Below are positions 36,882 through 46,270 of a stretch of 64,000 bases of DNA, in pieces. The translations under genes and the position numbers were made by a program. The DNA lies in the NCBI RefSeq assembly GCF_004134945.1, contig NZ_SBAP01000002.1, forward strand, positions 62,001-126,000. Direction: 5' to 3'. Under the pieces are notes generated by a model, which was given only the letters and a program-made list of their open reading frames with translations, had not been told where the DNA came from and did not search any database. The DNA is from Fusobacterium_C necrophorum_A (GTDB lineage Bacteria; Fusobacteriota; Fusobacteriia; Fusobacteriales; Fusobacteriaceae). Position 1 is the first letter of the stretch. Each line of letters begins with the position of its first letter.

Positions 36882-38097
36882 GGCTTTCCCCTCCTTCTGT
36901 CATCTGTAGTGGAATATTTTTACTGTTATTATTTGCTAATGCCTCAATAATACATCCTTTTACAAGTACTCCAACTACTTTTTCATTTTCAATAACAGCC
37001 AAAGGAGTTTGGGAATTATAAATGAGAGGGAATATATCTGTGACAAGCATATCTTTTGAAATAGAAATCACATTATTTTCCACAACTTCTGATAGGAGTA
37101 ATTCTTCTTTGATTGCTTTTAAGGCATTTTCTGCGGTAATACTTCCTATTAGTCTTCGGTTTCTATCCACTGCAACCAACATACTAACGCCTTCTTTTCT
37201 CATTCTTTTTAATGCTACATGAGGACCGTCTATTTCTATATTAGACAAAATTGGTTCTATCATAACATGACCGGCTGTTAAAATTTTAGAACGATCTACT
37301 TCTTCTACAAAATCTTCCACAAATTGATTGCTTGGATTTGTTAAGATTTCTTCTCCGGTTCCAATTTGAACGATATGACCATCTTTCATAATAGCAATTC
37401 GATCTCCAATTCGTAAAGCTTCATTCAGGTCATGTGTAATAAAAATAATGGTTTTTTTAATATTCGATTGCAATTCCAGTAATTCATCCTGCATACTCTT
37501 TCTAATCAGAGGATCTAAGGCTGAGAACGCTTCATCCATCAGTAAAATGTTTGGCTGATTCACCATGGCTCTTGCCAATCCCACTCTTTGTTTCATTCCT
37601 CCAGAAAGTTGATCCGGGTATTGATCTCTAAAAGCTAATAATCCTGAGTCTTGTAAAGCTTTCTCTACCAGCTCTTTTCTCTTTTCTTTCTGAACTCCTC
37701 TAATTTTTAAGGCATACTCTGCATTTTCAAAAATGCTGAGATGAGGAAATAAACCGAAATTTTGAAATACCATATTTATTTTTTTTCTTCTTATTTCTTG
37801 CAAACTTTTGTCATCTATCTTCGAAATATCTTCTCCATTCAAAAGAATTGCTCCGGATGTTGGTTCTACTAAGCGATTTAGCATCCTGACCAAGGTTGAT
37901 TTTCCGCTTCCGGATAATCCCATAATCACAAAGATTTCTCCCTCTTGAATTTCAAAATTTGCCTCATATACTGCAACAGTACAGCCTGTTTTTTTCAGTA
38001 TTTCTGCTTTCGTTTTCCCTTGTTTTACCATTTGTAATGCCTGTTTCTTTTTTCTTCCAAAAATTTTCGTTAAATTTTTAATCTCAATACAATTCAT
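36874..38097 (-). CDS. Glycine betaine/choline-type ABC transporter ATPase with tandem CBS domains
   Basis: 407 residues, ProV/OpuAA type. Walker A GLSGSGKST, signature LSGGMKQRVGLARA, Walker B ILLMDEAFSALD, then two CBS domains (~270-395) that in OpuA sense ionic strength or nucleotides. A TTG at 38103 opens the frame, but ATG 38097 (MNCIEIKNLTK) lies 6 bases from AAGGGGG. It is the first gene of the two-gene operon. Confidence 0.92.
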   Translation of the reverse strand: MNCIEIKNLTKIFGRKKKQALQMVKQGKTKAEILKKTGCTVAVYEANFEIQEGEIFVIMGLSGSGKSTLVRMLNRLVEPTSGAILLNGEDISKIDDKSLQEIRRKKINMVFQNFGLFPHLSIFENAEYALKIRGVQKEKRKELVEKALQDSGLLAFRDQYPDQLSGGMKQRVGLARAMVNQPNILLMDEAFSALDPLIRKSMQDELLELQSNIKKTIIFITHDLNEALRIGDRIAIMKDGHIVQIGTGEEILTNPSNQFVEDFVEEVDRSKILTAGHVMIEPILSNIEIDGPHVALKRMRKEGVSMLVAVDRNRRLIGSITAENALKAIKEELLLSEVVENNVISISKDMLVTDIFPLIYNSQTPLAVIENEKVVGVLVKGCIIEALANNNSKNIPLQMTEGGESHV

Positions 38098-38223
38098 TAA
38101 CAACCCCCTTCATGATAAATATTATTTATTTTTTTAATACATATTATCATTATAACATATGATTCTTCTTTTTGTCCAATTTTTTTCTTTAGCTATTCAA
38201 TACTTAAAAATGGCTTGTATTAT

Positions 38224-38269
38224 AAAAAACTGCAGCTCCAATCTTGTACCCAAGATTAGGACTACAGTT
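38224..38269 (-). terminator. Terminator of the cobalamin-regulated cluster
   Basis: A long, slightly imperfect minus-strand hairpin (AACTGTAGTCCTAATCTTG and its partner, 38228-38269) followed by TTTTTT, about 180 bases downstream of the TIM-barrel gene. Confidence 0.75.
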
Positions 38270-38447
38270 CAGGATTTCTTTTCATAAAAATAGTCTTCTA
38301 ATAATATTTGATATCTTATCGTAGAAGGTAATTTAGGGAGTTTCTTTCATTGGCTCAACCTTATGAGCTCTGTTAAAATCCCATCGAGAGCATATATTTC
38401 TGCTAAAATTTAATAGATCTAGGGATTAATATTTTTCCAATTTTCCT
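38270..38447. other. Non-coding stretch upstream of the cluster terminator
   Basis: 178 bases between the TIM-barrel stop and its terminator. The only open reading possibility is a short minus-strand peptide (ILAEIYALDGILTELIRLSQ then stop) that looks like a decayed gene tail. Nothing further could be assigned. Confidence 0.3.
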
Positions 38448-39428
38448 TTAAAGATGCTTCATTTGTACGAACAACTTTTCCAAACTTTTATCCTGCCTTT
38501 GGATTTTTGCTTCCAGTTCTTCTTTGCTGTAGGCAATAAATTCATATACAAGATAGCGAAGAGGAAGAGATTGAATCACCTCTACAATGCTCTCTTCATC
38601 AAAAGCATCATGATAATCAATGTTTCCTATATGTTGATAAATTCCCTTCATAATTTCTTCCGTACTGTAATTCTTATTTCTATATGTACGAATTGCCTCT
38701 CTCACGTATTTCCCGGATAAAGAAAGATTTAAATGCATTCCGTAGATATAATTTTTATATTCTCCTAACATTTCAAGATTTTTTTTAATATATTCCACAG
38801 CTTCCCTTTTATTTTTAATCTCCCAATTACAATTTATCATATGACCGGTATCCAATATGAAGCCTTTCCTGTTATAATGAATTCCATCCCAAAGATATTT
38901 TGTTTTTTCTTTGTCGTTCAATTTCAACCCGGGCCACCATAAATTTTCAAACAGCAATTGAAAAGAGTACTCTTTCTCATCAAACAGAGTATTGATAATG
39001 GATATTACCTGATCTAAAACTTCCTGATCCGTATATGAAAATTGATAGCTTACACTTTCTCTTACTTTGATATTACAGGCATGAAAAACAACATACTTTA
39101 CTTTTAACTTCTCCGCAATTGCCAATTCTCTCCTATAATAATCCAAGAGTTCTTCTTTGGAATGTTCTCCTCCACACATACTTTTCCAATATTTTTTCTC
39201 TTCATACTCCTGAGCTAAGCTAAAAAAATCTTCTTTATAAAATTCCATCCAAGAAGGAAAGAAACGAAGATGATACCCTATAATTTTCTCTTCAAGGCTT
39301 GTATAATCCTGTTCTGTAAATTGAATCAATTCATAACCGTCAAAATGATAACGCGAAGAGTAATACTCCATCTCTTTTTCCGCTTCTTTCAAACTTAGAA
39401 AATCTCCATAATTTAATAGTTTGTACAT
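38448..39428 (-). CDS. Xylose-isomerase-like TIM-barrel protein in chelatase cluster
   Basis: 326 residues, resembling the AP-endonuclease-2/sugar-isomerase TIM-barrel group. Candidate metal ligands are the Glu of LLFENLWWPG, the Asp/His of LDTGHM, His in YGMHLNLS and late Glu in VYEFIAYS. The substrate is unknown. It lies 2 bases after the ChlD-like gene and is the last gene of the cobalamin-riboswitch unit, so a role in corrinoid or tetrapyrrole processing is inferred from context alone. Confidence 0.75.
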   Translation of the reverse strand: MYKLLNYGDFLSLKEAEKEMEYYSSRYHFDGYELIQFTEQDYTSLEEKIIGYHLRFFPSWMEFYKEDFFSLAQEYEEKKYWKSMCGGEHSKEELLDYYRRELAIAEKLKVKYVVFHACNIKVRESVSYQFSYTDQEVLDQVISIINTLFDEKEYSFQLLFENLWWPGLKLNDKEKTKYLWDGIHYNRKGFILDTGHMINCNWEIKNKREAVEYIKKNLEMLGEYKNYIYGMHLNLSLSGKYVREAIRTYRNKNYSTEEIMKGIYQHIGNIDYHDAFDEESIVEVIQSLPLRYLVYEFIAYSKEELEAKIQRQDKSLEKLFVQMKHL

Positions 39429-39430
39429 AA

Positions 39431-41248
39431 TTATATCCTCTTTTTCAACAATTTCAACATATCTTCAGCCTGAATATTTTCGAGACGATAGTATTCGGCT
39501 CCCATTGCTTCACTAATATTTTTGGCCATTTCCAATAATGTGAACCCTTCTTCTGTATCAATCACGACAGAAGAGATTCCCTCTTTTTTTATTTTTCTTG
39601 CCATTTCAAGGCTTTCTTCTATCGGATCTTTGCCATGAAGAGAAATATTTGCCCTGCCGTCTGATATTAAAACAAGAAGCGGATATATCTCCCCATCTTT
39701 CTTTTTGAGTTGTCTGATCAATTGATATGCCTTAAAAAGTCCCTCTGCCAAAGGAGTCTTTCCTCCCGTTGCTAAGTTTTGTAACTGTTTTTTTGCAAGT
39801 TCTATGCTACGTGTCATGGATAACAATTCTTCTGCACTCTTTTTCCGAAAAGCCACCAAAGCTACCTTATCTCTTTTTTCATAGGCATCCTGTAAAAGGG
39901 AAAATATGGCTCCCTTCACCGCCTTCATTCTTTTTTTTGCTCCCATGGATCCACTGGAATCCACTACGAAAAGTATATGAGTTCCGATTCGTTTTTCTCT
40001 TATTTTTATACGAATATCTTCTTTTTGAATCGAAATTTTTACAAACTTTTTTTCTCTCCTCTTTTGATGAGGAGCTGCAGCACGTATCGTGGCGGCAAAG
40101 GCAAAATCTTCCATTTTTCGCTTTGGAAATCCGCTTTTTATATCTCTTCCCTGTTTCAGAGAAGTTGTTGTCTTTAAACGTTTTCCGCTTCCTCTTCTTT
40201 TTTTTAAGTGCAGTGTATTTTTATGAACCAATTCTTTCACTGCAAAAGTATCTCCGATAGAAAAAGTGGTTTCTTCTTTCTCTTTAGGTGGAACAAATTC
40301 CTGTTCTTTTGTGCTTCCTTCCTGTTCTTCCTGATTTTGAACTTCTTCTAATGTTCTCTCTTTCTCCCGTTCTTCGGGACTTCTTTTGAAAATCTCTTCT
40401 GTTTTCCCTTCCTTTCTTCTGCGATGAACAAGCACATAAGTAGCGGCTTCTTTCATATCTTCGAAATTTAAATAGCTTCTTTTATCGAATGCCGCAATGG
40501 CTTTCGCTGTTTCAAGCAAAATGATTTCTGTACGATTTCCTTCCGTATTTGCTTCTTCTACCATCCTTACAGCCATGTTCATAATAGTTTCCTGTACTTG
40601 AATTTCTTTCAATTTATCCCGAGCCTGTTCTATCTTTTGCTTTAAGACTCTTTCTTCTTCTTTGTATTGTTTCGAAAAAAATTCCGGATTTCTTTCATAT
40701 TCGAGACATTTCTTTATAATTTTCATTCGCTCTAAAATGTCTTTACTCCCTTCCACTTCCACATAGAGTCCAAATTTATCGATGAGAGAAGTTTTCAGTT
40801 CCAATTCTTCCGGATTCATACTCCCGATAAGGACAAATTCCGAATCATAAGAAAGACTGAAACCTTCCCTCTCTATATAGCATCTTCCTCTGGAAAGCAC
40901 TTCTAAAAGAATCGCTAAAATACTTTCTCCCAGCAAATTGATTTCATCAATATACAAAATCCCTCCATGAACTTTTTGTAGGAGACCTTCCTGAAAAATT
41001 TTTCTTCCGAACTTGATTGTTTTTTCAACATCCAAACTTCCGAGTAAATTGTCTTCTGTAATATGTAAAGGCATATTTATAAATTTTCTTTCCGGAAACA
41101 GCTCTCCCAAAGCTCTTACCAGAGTGGATTTTGCCGTTCCTTTTTCTCCACGAATGAGTAAACCTCCAATTTTTGGATTGATATAATTTAATAGAAGTGC
41201 TTTTTTCAACTTCTCCTGTCCTTCTACCGCTACAAAAGGAAATCCCAT
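39431..41248 (-). CDS. ChlD/BchD/CobT-like chelatase subunit (AAA+ plus VWA)
   Basis: 605 residues. The N-terminal AAA+ module has Walker A GEKGTAKS at 34-41 and ILYIDEINLL; then an acidic/Gln/Glu linker (~290-340) and a C-terminal VWA domain with MIDAS motif DSSGSMG near residue 425 and LISDGRANISL. This is the D-type subunit that bridges the motor ring and the large subunit in Mg- and Co-chelatases. 10 bases after the ChlI-like gene. Unlike many D subunits, its own P-loop looks intact. Confidence 0.87.
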   Translation of the reverse strand: MGFPFVAVEGQEKLKKALLLNYINPKIGGLLIRGEKGTAKSTLVRALGELFPERKFINMPLHITEDNLLGSLDVEKTIKFGRKIFQEGLLQKVHGGILYIDEINLLGESILAILLEVLSRGRCYIEREGFSLSYDSEFVLIGSMNPEELELKTSLIDKFGLYVEVEGSKDILERMKIIKKCLEYERNPEFFSKQYKEEERVLKQKIEQARDKLKEIQVQETIMNMAVRMVEEANTEGNRTEIILLETAKAIAAFDKRSYLNFEDMKEAATYVLVHRRRKEGKTEEIFKRSPEEREKERTLEEVQNQEEQEGSTKEQEFVPPKEKEETTFSIGDTFAVKELVHKNTLHLKKRRGSGKRLKTTTSLKQGRDIKSGFPKRKMEDFAFAATIRAAAPHQKRREKKFVKISIQKEDIRIKIREKRIGTHILFVVDSSGSMGAKKRMKAVKGAIFSLLQDAYEKRDKVALVAFRKKSAEELLSMTRSIELAKKQLQNLATGGKTPLAEGLFKAYQLIRQLKKKDGEIYPLLVLISDGRANISLHGKDPIEESLEMARKIKKEGISSVVIDTEEGFTLLEMAKNISEAMGAEYYRLENIQAEDMLKLLKKRI

Positions 41249-41258
41249 TTTATTCCCC

Positions 41259-42287
41259 TCACATTCGATTTATGATTTCTACAATACCCTCTTCGTCCAA
41301 TACAGATTCTTCAAAAGCAGTTCTTCTCATTCGATGAGGAAAGACAAGAATTGCCGCTCTTACAATATCCTCTTTCACAACTTCCTCTCTATTTTCATAA
41401 GCAGCCATTGTCATGGCTGTTTTAATCAAGCTGATATCGGCTCTATGTCCATCTACCTCCAATGCAATGGAAATTTTAGCAGCCATTTCATACATCTCAT
41501 CTTTGCATTGCACTCTCGATAAGCATTTTTTGCTTTCCTCTATCCTTTTTTGCAACTTATTTTCTTCTTCTTCATATTTTTTCAAAAAATTCTCCGGATT
41601 TTTTTCAAATTCCAATCTTCTTTTTATGATCTCCACTCTCTTGGTGCTATCTCGTTCTCCAACAACATTGACTAACAAGCCAAAACGATCCAAAAGCTGT
41701 GGTCTTAAATCTCCTTCTTCCGGATTCATTGTTCCCACCAGAATAAAAGAAGAAGGATGTTCAAAAGAAATTCCTTCACGTTCAATCCTATTTTTTCCCA
41801 TAGCTGCCGCATCCAAAAGTACATCGACAATATGATCATCCAGAAGATTGATTTCGTCAACATATAAGATATTTCGATGACTTTCTGCCAGAATTCCTTT
41901 CTCGAATTTTTTTTCTCCCGTTTGAATGGCATGTTCGATATCCAGACTTCCAACCACTCTGTCTTCTGTCGCACTTACAGGTAGATTGACCACTTTCATC
42001 TTCCCTTTCCTTTTAGGAATTTCTTGTTTCTGTTCCCAAAAATGGAAACACTCCGAACAAAAATGTTCCACTTTGCCCGGTTCACAGTGAAACGCACAAT
42101 CATTCTCTTCCCTCTCTCCCAAAAGATTCACCAAAGCCCTTACCATGGTTGATTTTGCAGTTCCCTTTTCTCCTCGAATTAGAACTCCTCCTATGGAAGG
42201 ATTGATTAAATTCAGTATCAAGGCTTCTTTCATTTTTTCTTGTCCGACAATCGCCGTAAACGGATAATCTCTCTTTTGATCTTTCAT
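41259..42287 (-). CDS. ChlI/BchI-like chelatase motor subunit (AAA+)
   Basis: 342 residues. Walker A GEKGTAKS at 39-46, Walker B ILYVDEINLLDD, sensor GTMNPEEGDLRPQLLDRFGL. A small insertion holds four cysteines, Cys64, Cys68, Cys77 and Cys80 (CX3CX8CX2C), absent from the D subunit next door; it could bind a metal. It forms the ATP-driven ring acting with ChlD and CobN. Overlaps the radical SAM gene by 4 bases. Confidence 0.88.
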   Translation of the reverse strand: MKDQKRDYPFTAIVGQEKMKEALILNLINPSIGGVLIRGEKGTAKSTMVRALVNLLGEREENDCAFHCEPGKVEHFCSECFHFWEQKQEIPKRKGKMKVVNLPVSATEDRVVGSLDIEHAIQTGEKKFEKGILAESHRNILYVDEINLLDDHIVDVLLDAAAMGKNRIEREGISFEHPSSFILVGTMNPEEGDLRPQLLDRFGLLVNVVGERDSTKRVEIIKRRLEFEKNPENFLKKYEEEENKLQKRIEESKKCLSRVQCKDEMYEMAAKISIALEVDGHRADISLIKTAMTMAAYENREEVVKEDIVRAAILVFPHRMRRTAFEESVLDEEGIVEIINRM

Positions 42288-43339
42288 ACTTTTCCTTCCT
42301 CTTCCTCTTTCAAAATTTGAAATACCGCTTTTCGCAATACACAGTCTTTATCCGCTTCTCCATGAACAGCATTTAACAACATTCTAGAAGGACAACAGCC
42401 CTTACACTCTTTATGATAAGTACAGGAAACACAATTTTCATATTTCCCTGAAGGCAAAGCTATCCTTCGAATTTTTTCCCGTACATTCCCCATCAAGTAT
42501 TCCTGATTTCCTATAAAAGAACTACACGGATAACTCTCCCCCTGTGGTGTTACCACCATAGACTGTCCTAAAGAGGCATAACAGTAATGTGTATTTTGAC
42601 AGAAGTGTTTCCTTCGAAATCTTGCCTCTTCAATTTCCCGAATTCCCACTTTTCTTCCTGTCAATGAAAAAAGAGCTTTGCTCTTCTGATAAGCTTTTTT
42701 TAATGCAGGATAAACTTCTTCCTTTTTTACAGTTGTAATTTCCGGATGAAATAAGCAGTTTCCTCCTATTCTAAGTAAGTCCAAGCCTAAAGCTCTCACA
42801 TTTTCGAAATAATAGGCATATTCTACAAATTGTTCCAGAAAAGGAAGTGTCTCACTGCTCAGTACACAGTTTAAATTGATTTTCTTCCCCACTTCTTTCA
42901 AAGCGAGGATTCCTTCTATAGTTTTTTGTACGGAACCTCGTAACCTTTCATGCACTTCAATACAGGCATCAAAACTGATTCCAATATCGATTTTCATTTC
43001 CTGTAATTTTTCTGCAATTTTGTGACTTATTAAACTTCCATTTGTTTGCATTGAAAGTTTACAATCATAATGTTCTTCCTGTAAGTACTTGTAAATTTCC
43101 TTGATAAGCTCAAAATTCAATAGCGGTTCTCCTCCCGCAAATACAAGTCTAAAATTTTTATCCTTACACAACTCCATTGCTTTTCTGGCAGTTTCAAAAC
43201 TCATATTTGTTTTTTGAAAAGCAGGGCTTGCATAACAATATTTACAATTTAAATTACAGTTATCACTTAACCAGAGGACAAGATAACGAATGTCCGCTTT
43301 ATTTTCTCTCAATTTTTTTCTCCCAATTTTCCGAAACAT
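42284..43339 (-). CDS. Radical SAM/SPASM protein in chelatase cluster
   Basis: 351 residues. Radical SAM motif CX3CX2C in DNCNLNCKYCY (around residues 33-40), SAM-binding GGEPLL, and a C-terminal SPASM-like cysteine set (CSSF, then CVSCTYHKECKGCCPSR). SPASM enzymes usually modify peptides or proteins (as in anSME); no precursor peptide was found. Its place between CbiZ and the chelatase genes suggests work on a corrinoid or on a chelatase component, both inference. The first 41 bases overlap the end of the CbiZ gene. Confidence 0.83.
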   Translation of the reverse strand: MFRKIGRKKLRENKADIRYLVLWLSDNCNLNCKYCYASPAFQKTNMSFETARKAMELCKDKNFRLVFAGGEPLLNFELIKEIYKYLQEEHYDCKLSMQTNGSLISHKIAEKLQEMKIDIGISFDACIEVHERLRGSVQKTIEGILALKEVGKKINLNCVLSSETLPFLEQFVEYAYYFENVRALGLDLLRIGGNCLFHPEITTVKKEEVYPALKKAYQKSKALFSLTGRKVGIREIEEARFRRKHFCQNTHYCYASLGQSMVVTPQGESYPCSSFIGNQEYLMGNVREKIRRIALPSGKYENCVSCTYHKECKGCCPSRMLLNAVHGEADKDCVLRKAVFQILKEEEEGKV

Positions 43340-44423
43340 ATTGTGTAAAAAGTATAATATATGCTTCTATCATATCTTCAATCACGCTACTCTTCTTTTT
43401 CCGATTCTGAAAAGGAAGTCCCAGAATATTGGAAATTTCTTTTCTCAGTAAAGAGCAATGCTCTCTTACTGTTTTTTCAGACAGCAATTTCCATTCCCAC
43501 TGATCCAGCAGATGAAGATATAAAGAAGTCAAAGAAACCAAGTCTTCTTTTTTTTCCAGAGTTTCTATAAATTCCATATATTCAAGTTTTTTATTCTGTT
43601 TTTCAGAATTTGTAGCAATATAATCTTCCCATAGCCTTTCTGCTGTGATTCCATATCTTCTTCCCCTTCTAAAAATGGACTTCTGCTTTTCAGGACAGAG
43701 ACCGCTTTGTTTTTCCAAAGCCTCTTTTACTGCCTGTTTCACAGCTTTTCCAATCAACTCTCCCAATTTGGAATGCTTTCCTGCATCCTGATAAATATTT
43801 TTCGACTCTACATTCGCATAGACAATAACACCATCCGTTCCCGAACCTGTCGCAAGTCCGGTCGAGTATTTGCTTCCTTCCAGTAACTCCTGAATTGCCG
43901 CAGTCTTTGCTTCCGTTACGGTAATAAAGCTTCTTGCCAAGGTGTGTGGAAAAAGTTTCCCGTCAATTGCCAATATAATATTGATGGTTCCATGGGGAAT
44001 GTTTGTGATCCTTTCATTTTCTTCCACATAGGAAGCCGGATCTCCCACTCTTCCTCCATTGGTTTCAATTCCTGCGGTGACAATAGCCGTCAAGGATAAG
44101 TTTCCATAGTTTTGGCTCACTATGCTGACATTTTCCATATTTGCCGCTGTAGCAATTCCTGTCGTATGTTCCGCATCCAGTCCCGCTTCTTCTGCAATTA
44201 ATTTCATATGCTCTTCGTAAGTAGGGGCTCTGAGTTGACAACCCATTCCCGGAGCTGCTTTTGCATCATGATTCAAAACAGCAGATATATTTTCTCGATA
44301 TCCCCCATTTAAAATCCCCGTACTCAGTACCGCTCTTTTTCCGGAAAATTTTATAATGATACTTTTATTATAGTGATATACCCTATCTCCACTTGTTAAT
44401 TTACAAAGCATTTTTTCCTCCAT
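43299..44423 (-). CDS. cbiZ: Adenosylcobinamide amidohydrolase CbiZ-like, with C-terminal extension
   Basis: 374 residues. About residues 15-230 match CbiZ (STGILNGGYRENISAVLNHD, TGIATAANMENVSIV, AIVTAGIETNGGRVGDP, GTINIILAIDGKL, ATGSGTDGVIVYAN). CbiZ cleaves the aminopropanol side chain of adenosylcobinamide, letting the cell re-attach another lower ligand. The remaining ~130 residues are helical and unassigned. Possible starts are a GTG at 44429, ATG 44423 (AGAGGA site) and ATG 44411 (GGAGG five bases before); 44423 is given. Confidence 0.85.
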   Translation of the reverse strand: MEEKMLCKLTSGDRVYHYNKSIIIKFSGKRAVLSTGILNGGYRENISAVLNHDAKAAPGMGCQLRAPTYEEHMKLIAEEAGLDAEHTTGIATAANMENVSIVSQNYGNLSLTAIVTAGIETNGGRVGDPASYVEENERITNIPHGTINIILAIDGKLFPHTLARSFITVTEAKTAAIQELLEGSKYSTGLATGSGTDGVIVYANVESKNIYQDAGKHSKLGELIGKAVKQAVKEALEKQSGLCPEKQKSIFRRGRRYGITAERLWEDYIATNSEKQNKKLEYMEFIETLEKKEDLVSLTSLYLHLLDQWEWKLLSEKTVREHCSLLRKEISNILGLPFQNRKKKSSVIEDMIEAYIILFTQYVSENWEKKIERK

Positions 44424-44444
44424 GCTCACATCCTCTTAAAGACG

Positions 44445-45215
44445 TCAGAGAATACAGAAATCCAATGCTCCCGTAATTGGATTTCGATAAACTCTTGCTT
44501 CTATTTCATAAACCTGTTTTAAAAGTTCTTCCGTAATTACTTCTTCCGGTTTTCCATCTTTTATAATTTTTCCTTCGGAAAGTAAAATCAAGCGGGTACA
44601 ATACTTGATAGCCACTCGCAAATTATGAATGACTGTAATTATCAATTTTTCTTTTTGTTTTTGTAAATTTTGAAATAATTCTTCTTCGTATCGCATATCC
44701 AAATTGGAACTCGGTTCGTCCAAAAGTAAAATATCACTTTCCTGAGTTAGTATTTTAGCAAACATGACTCTTTGTACTTCTCCTCCGGAAAGTTCCAAAA
44801 TAGATTTATCCCGAAATAACATGGTATGGGTTTGCTGCATATATTTTTCTGAAATGGCAATGTCTTTTTCTCCATAATCTTCAAATTTTTTTAAATGAGG
44901 ATATCTTCCAAACATAACAATGTCAAGACAGGAAAAATCAAAAGAAAGATCCGTTTTCTGCTTCATAAAAGCAATCTTTTTTGCCAATTCTCTCTCTTCA
45001 TAGTCTCGTATTTCCTTTCCCAAAATAAAAATATTTCCTTTTTCCACTTTGTAAATGCCCCCGATGTTTTTCAATAAGCTGGTTTTTCCGGAACCGTTAG
45101 GACCTATAATCCCTATCAATTCTCCTTTTTCCGCTTCAAAACTGATATGTTTCAAAATTTCCATACTTTCCACGGAATAGGACAGATTTTCTATCTTCAG
45201 ATACCCTGTTCTCAT
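44445..45215 (-). CDS. BtuD/FecE-type ABC transporter ATPase
   Basis: 256 residues. Walker A GPNGSGKT at 38-45, signature LSGGEVQRVMFAKIL, Walker B ILLLDEPSSNLD, and the usual His switch in TVIHNLR. This is the ATPase of a corrinoid/siderophore-type importer with the following permease and binding protein genes; the cobalamin riboswitch indicates a corrinoid. Overlaps the permease gene by 4 bases. Confidence 0.9.
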   Translation of the reverse strand: MRTGYLKIENLSYSVESMEILKHISFEAEKGELIGIIGPNGSGKTSLLKNIGGIYKVEKGNIFILGKEIRDYEERELAKKIAFMKQKTDLSFDFSCLDIVMFGRYPHLKKFEDYGEKDIAISEKYMQQTHTMLFRDKSILELSGGEVQRVMFAKILTQESDILLLDEPSSNLDMRYEEELFQNLQKQKEKLIITVIHNLRVAIKYCTRLILLSEGKIIKDGKPEEVITEELLKQVYEIEARVYRNPITGALDFCIL

Positions 45216-46240
45216 AAATTTCTCCCCTCTCTTTTCATTTTCAGAATAAGAGATACGAAATAAGGAGCTCCTATCAAAGAGGTAATAATCCCTACACTGA
45301 TTTCTCTCGGTGCCAATATGATTCTTGATAGTAAGTCACTGAAAGTAAGAAAAAATGCTCCTGTCAAAAAAGAAGCTTTCAGAAGTTTCCGATTGTCCGC
45401 TCCAAGAATTCTTCTTAAAATATGAGGGACAATCAGCCCTACAAAACCTATATTCCCGCTGATACAAACAGAAATGGAGGTTAACAGTGCAATAGTCATT
45501 AAAATTTTTTTCCGCATTTTTTTAATATTGATTCCTAAAGACTTCGCCTCTTCATTTCCTAAAAGAAGGATATTCAACTCTTTCCCATACTGAAATAAGA
45601 TGCCCGATAATATTGTAATGGGAAATACTCCAAATAAAAAATGCTCCCATCGTCTCCCCGACAAGCTTCCGATGAACCAAAATAAATATTCTCGTAACTG
45701 TGCTTCCACAAAATTGCTTAATATCATAGAGGTGAGAGCTCCTACAAAGCTGCTGACGGCAAGCCCGGAAAGGATCAAAAGCAAATTGTCTGTCTTTCCT
45801 CGCCAAGAAGATAAACGATAAACTCCACCTGCTATTGTCAACGCAAAAATAACAGAAAGTAAGGGCATTGCTATAATATATTTTGCACTGAAACCAAAGG
45901 AAATAGAAATAACAGCTCCTAAACTTGCACCGCTTGAAATTCCTACAATTCCGGAATCTACAATCGGATTTTTCAATAAACTCTGCATGGTACATCCACA
46001 AAGAGCCAAAGCTCCTCCAACAATGACAGCTGTCATGATCCTGGGAAGTCTTACATAAAAAACAATAGGAATAAAACTTTTTTTACTGATGACAAAATTT
46101 GTAAAAAACAATTGATTGGATAAAATTTTTAGAATATCTTTTATCGGAACCTTAACAGCTCCATAAAAAAGAGAAAGGAAAATAGTAATTCCCAATAATA
46201 TGAATAGAACAGCTGTATAATTCTTTTTTTTCTTTTGCAT
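45212..46240 (-). CDS. BtuC/FecCD-type ABC transporter permease
   Basis: 342 residues, about ten membrane helices. FecCD-family landmarks: VRLPRIMTAVIVGGALALCGCTMQSLLKNPIVDSGIVGISSGAS, GNIGFVGLIVPHILRRILG, and an EPREISVGIITSLIGAPYFV-like end (LAPREISVGIITSLIGAPYFVSLI). Transports substrate delivered by the binding protein encoded just upstream. Confidence 0.92.
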   Translation of the reverse strand: MQKKKKNYTAVLFILLGITIFLSLFYGAVKVPIKDILKILSNQLFFTNFVISKKSFIPIVFYVRLPRIMTAVIVGGALALCGCTMQSLLKNPIVDSGIVGISSGASLGAVISISFGFSAKYIIAMPLLSVIFALTIAGGVYRLSSWRGKTDNLLLILSGLAVSSFVGALTSMILSNFVEAQLREYLFWFIGSLSGRRWEHFLFGVFPITILSGILFQYGKELNILLLGNEEAKSLGINIKKMRKKILMTIALLTSISVCISGNIGFVGLIVPHILRRILGADNRKLLKASFLTGAFFLTFSDLLSRIILAPREISVGIITSLIGAPYFVSLILKMKREGRNL

Positions 46241-46270
46241 TCTCTATTTCTCCTTATATCTCCTTATATC

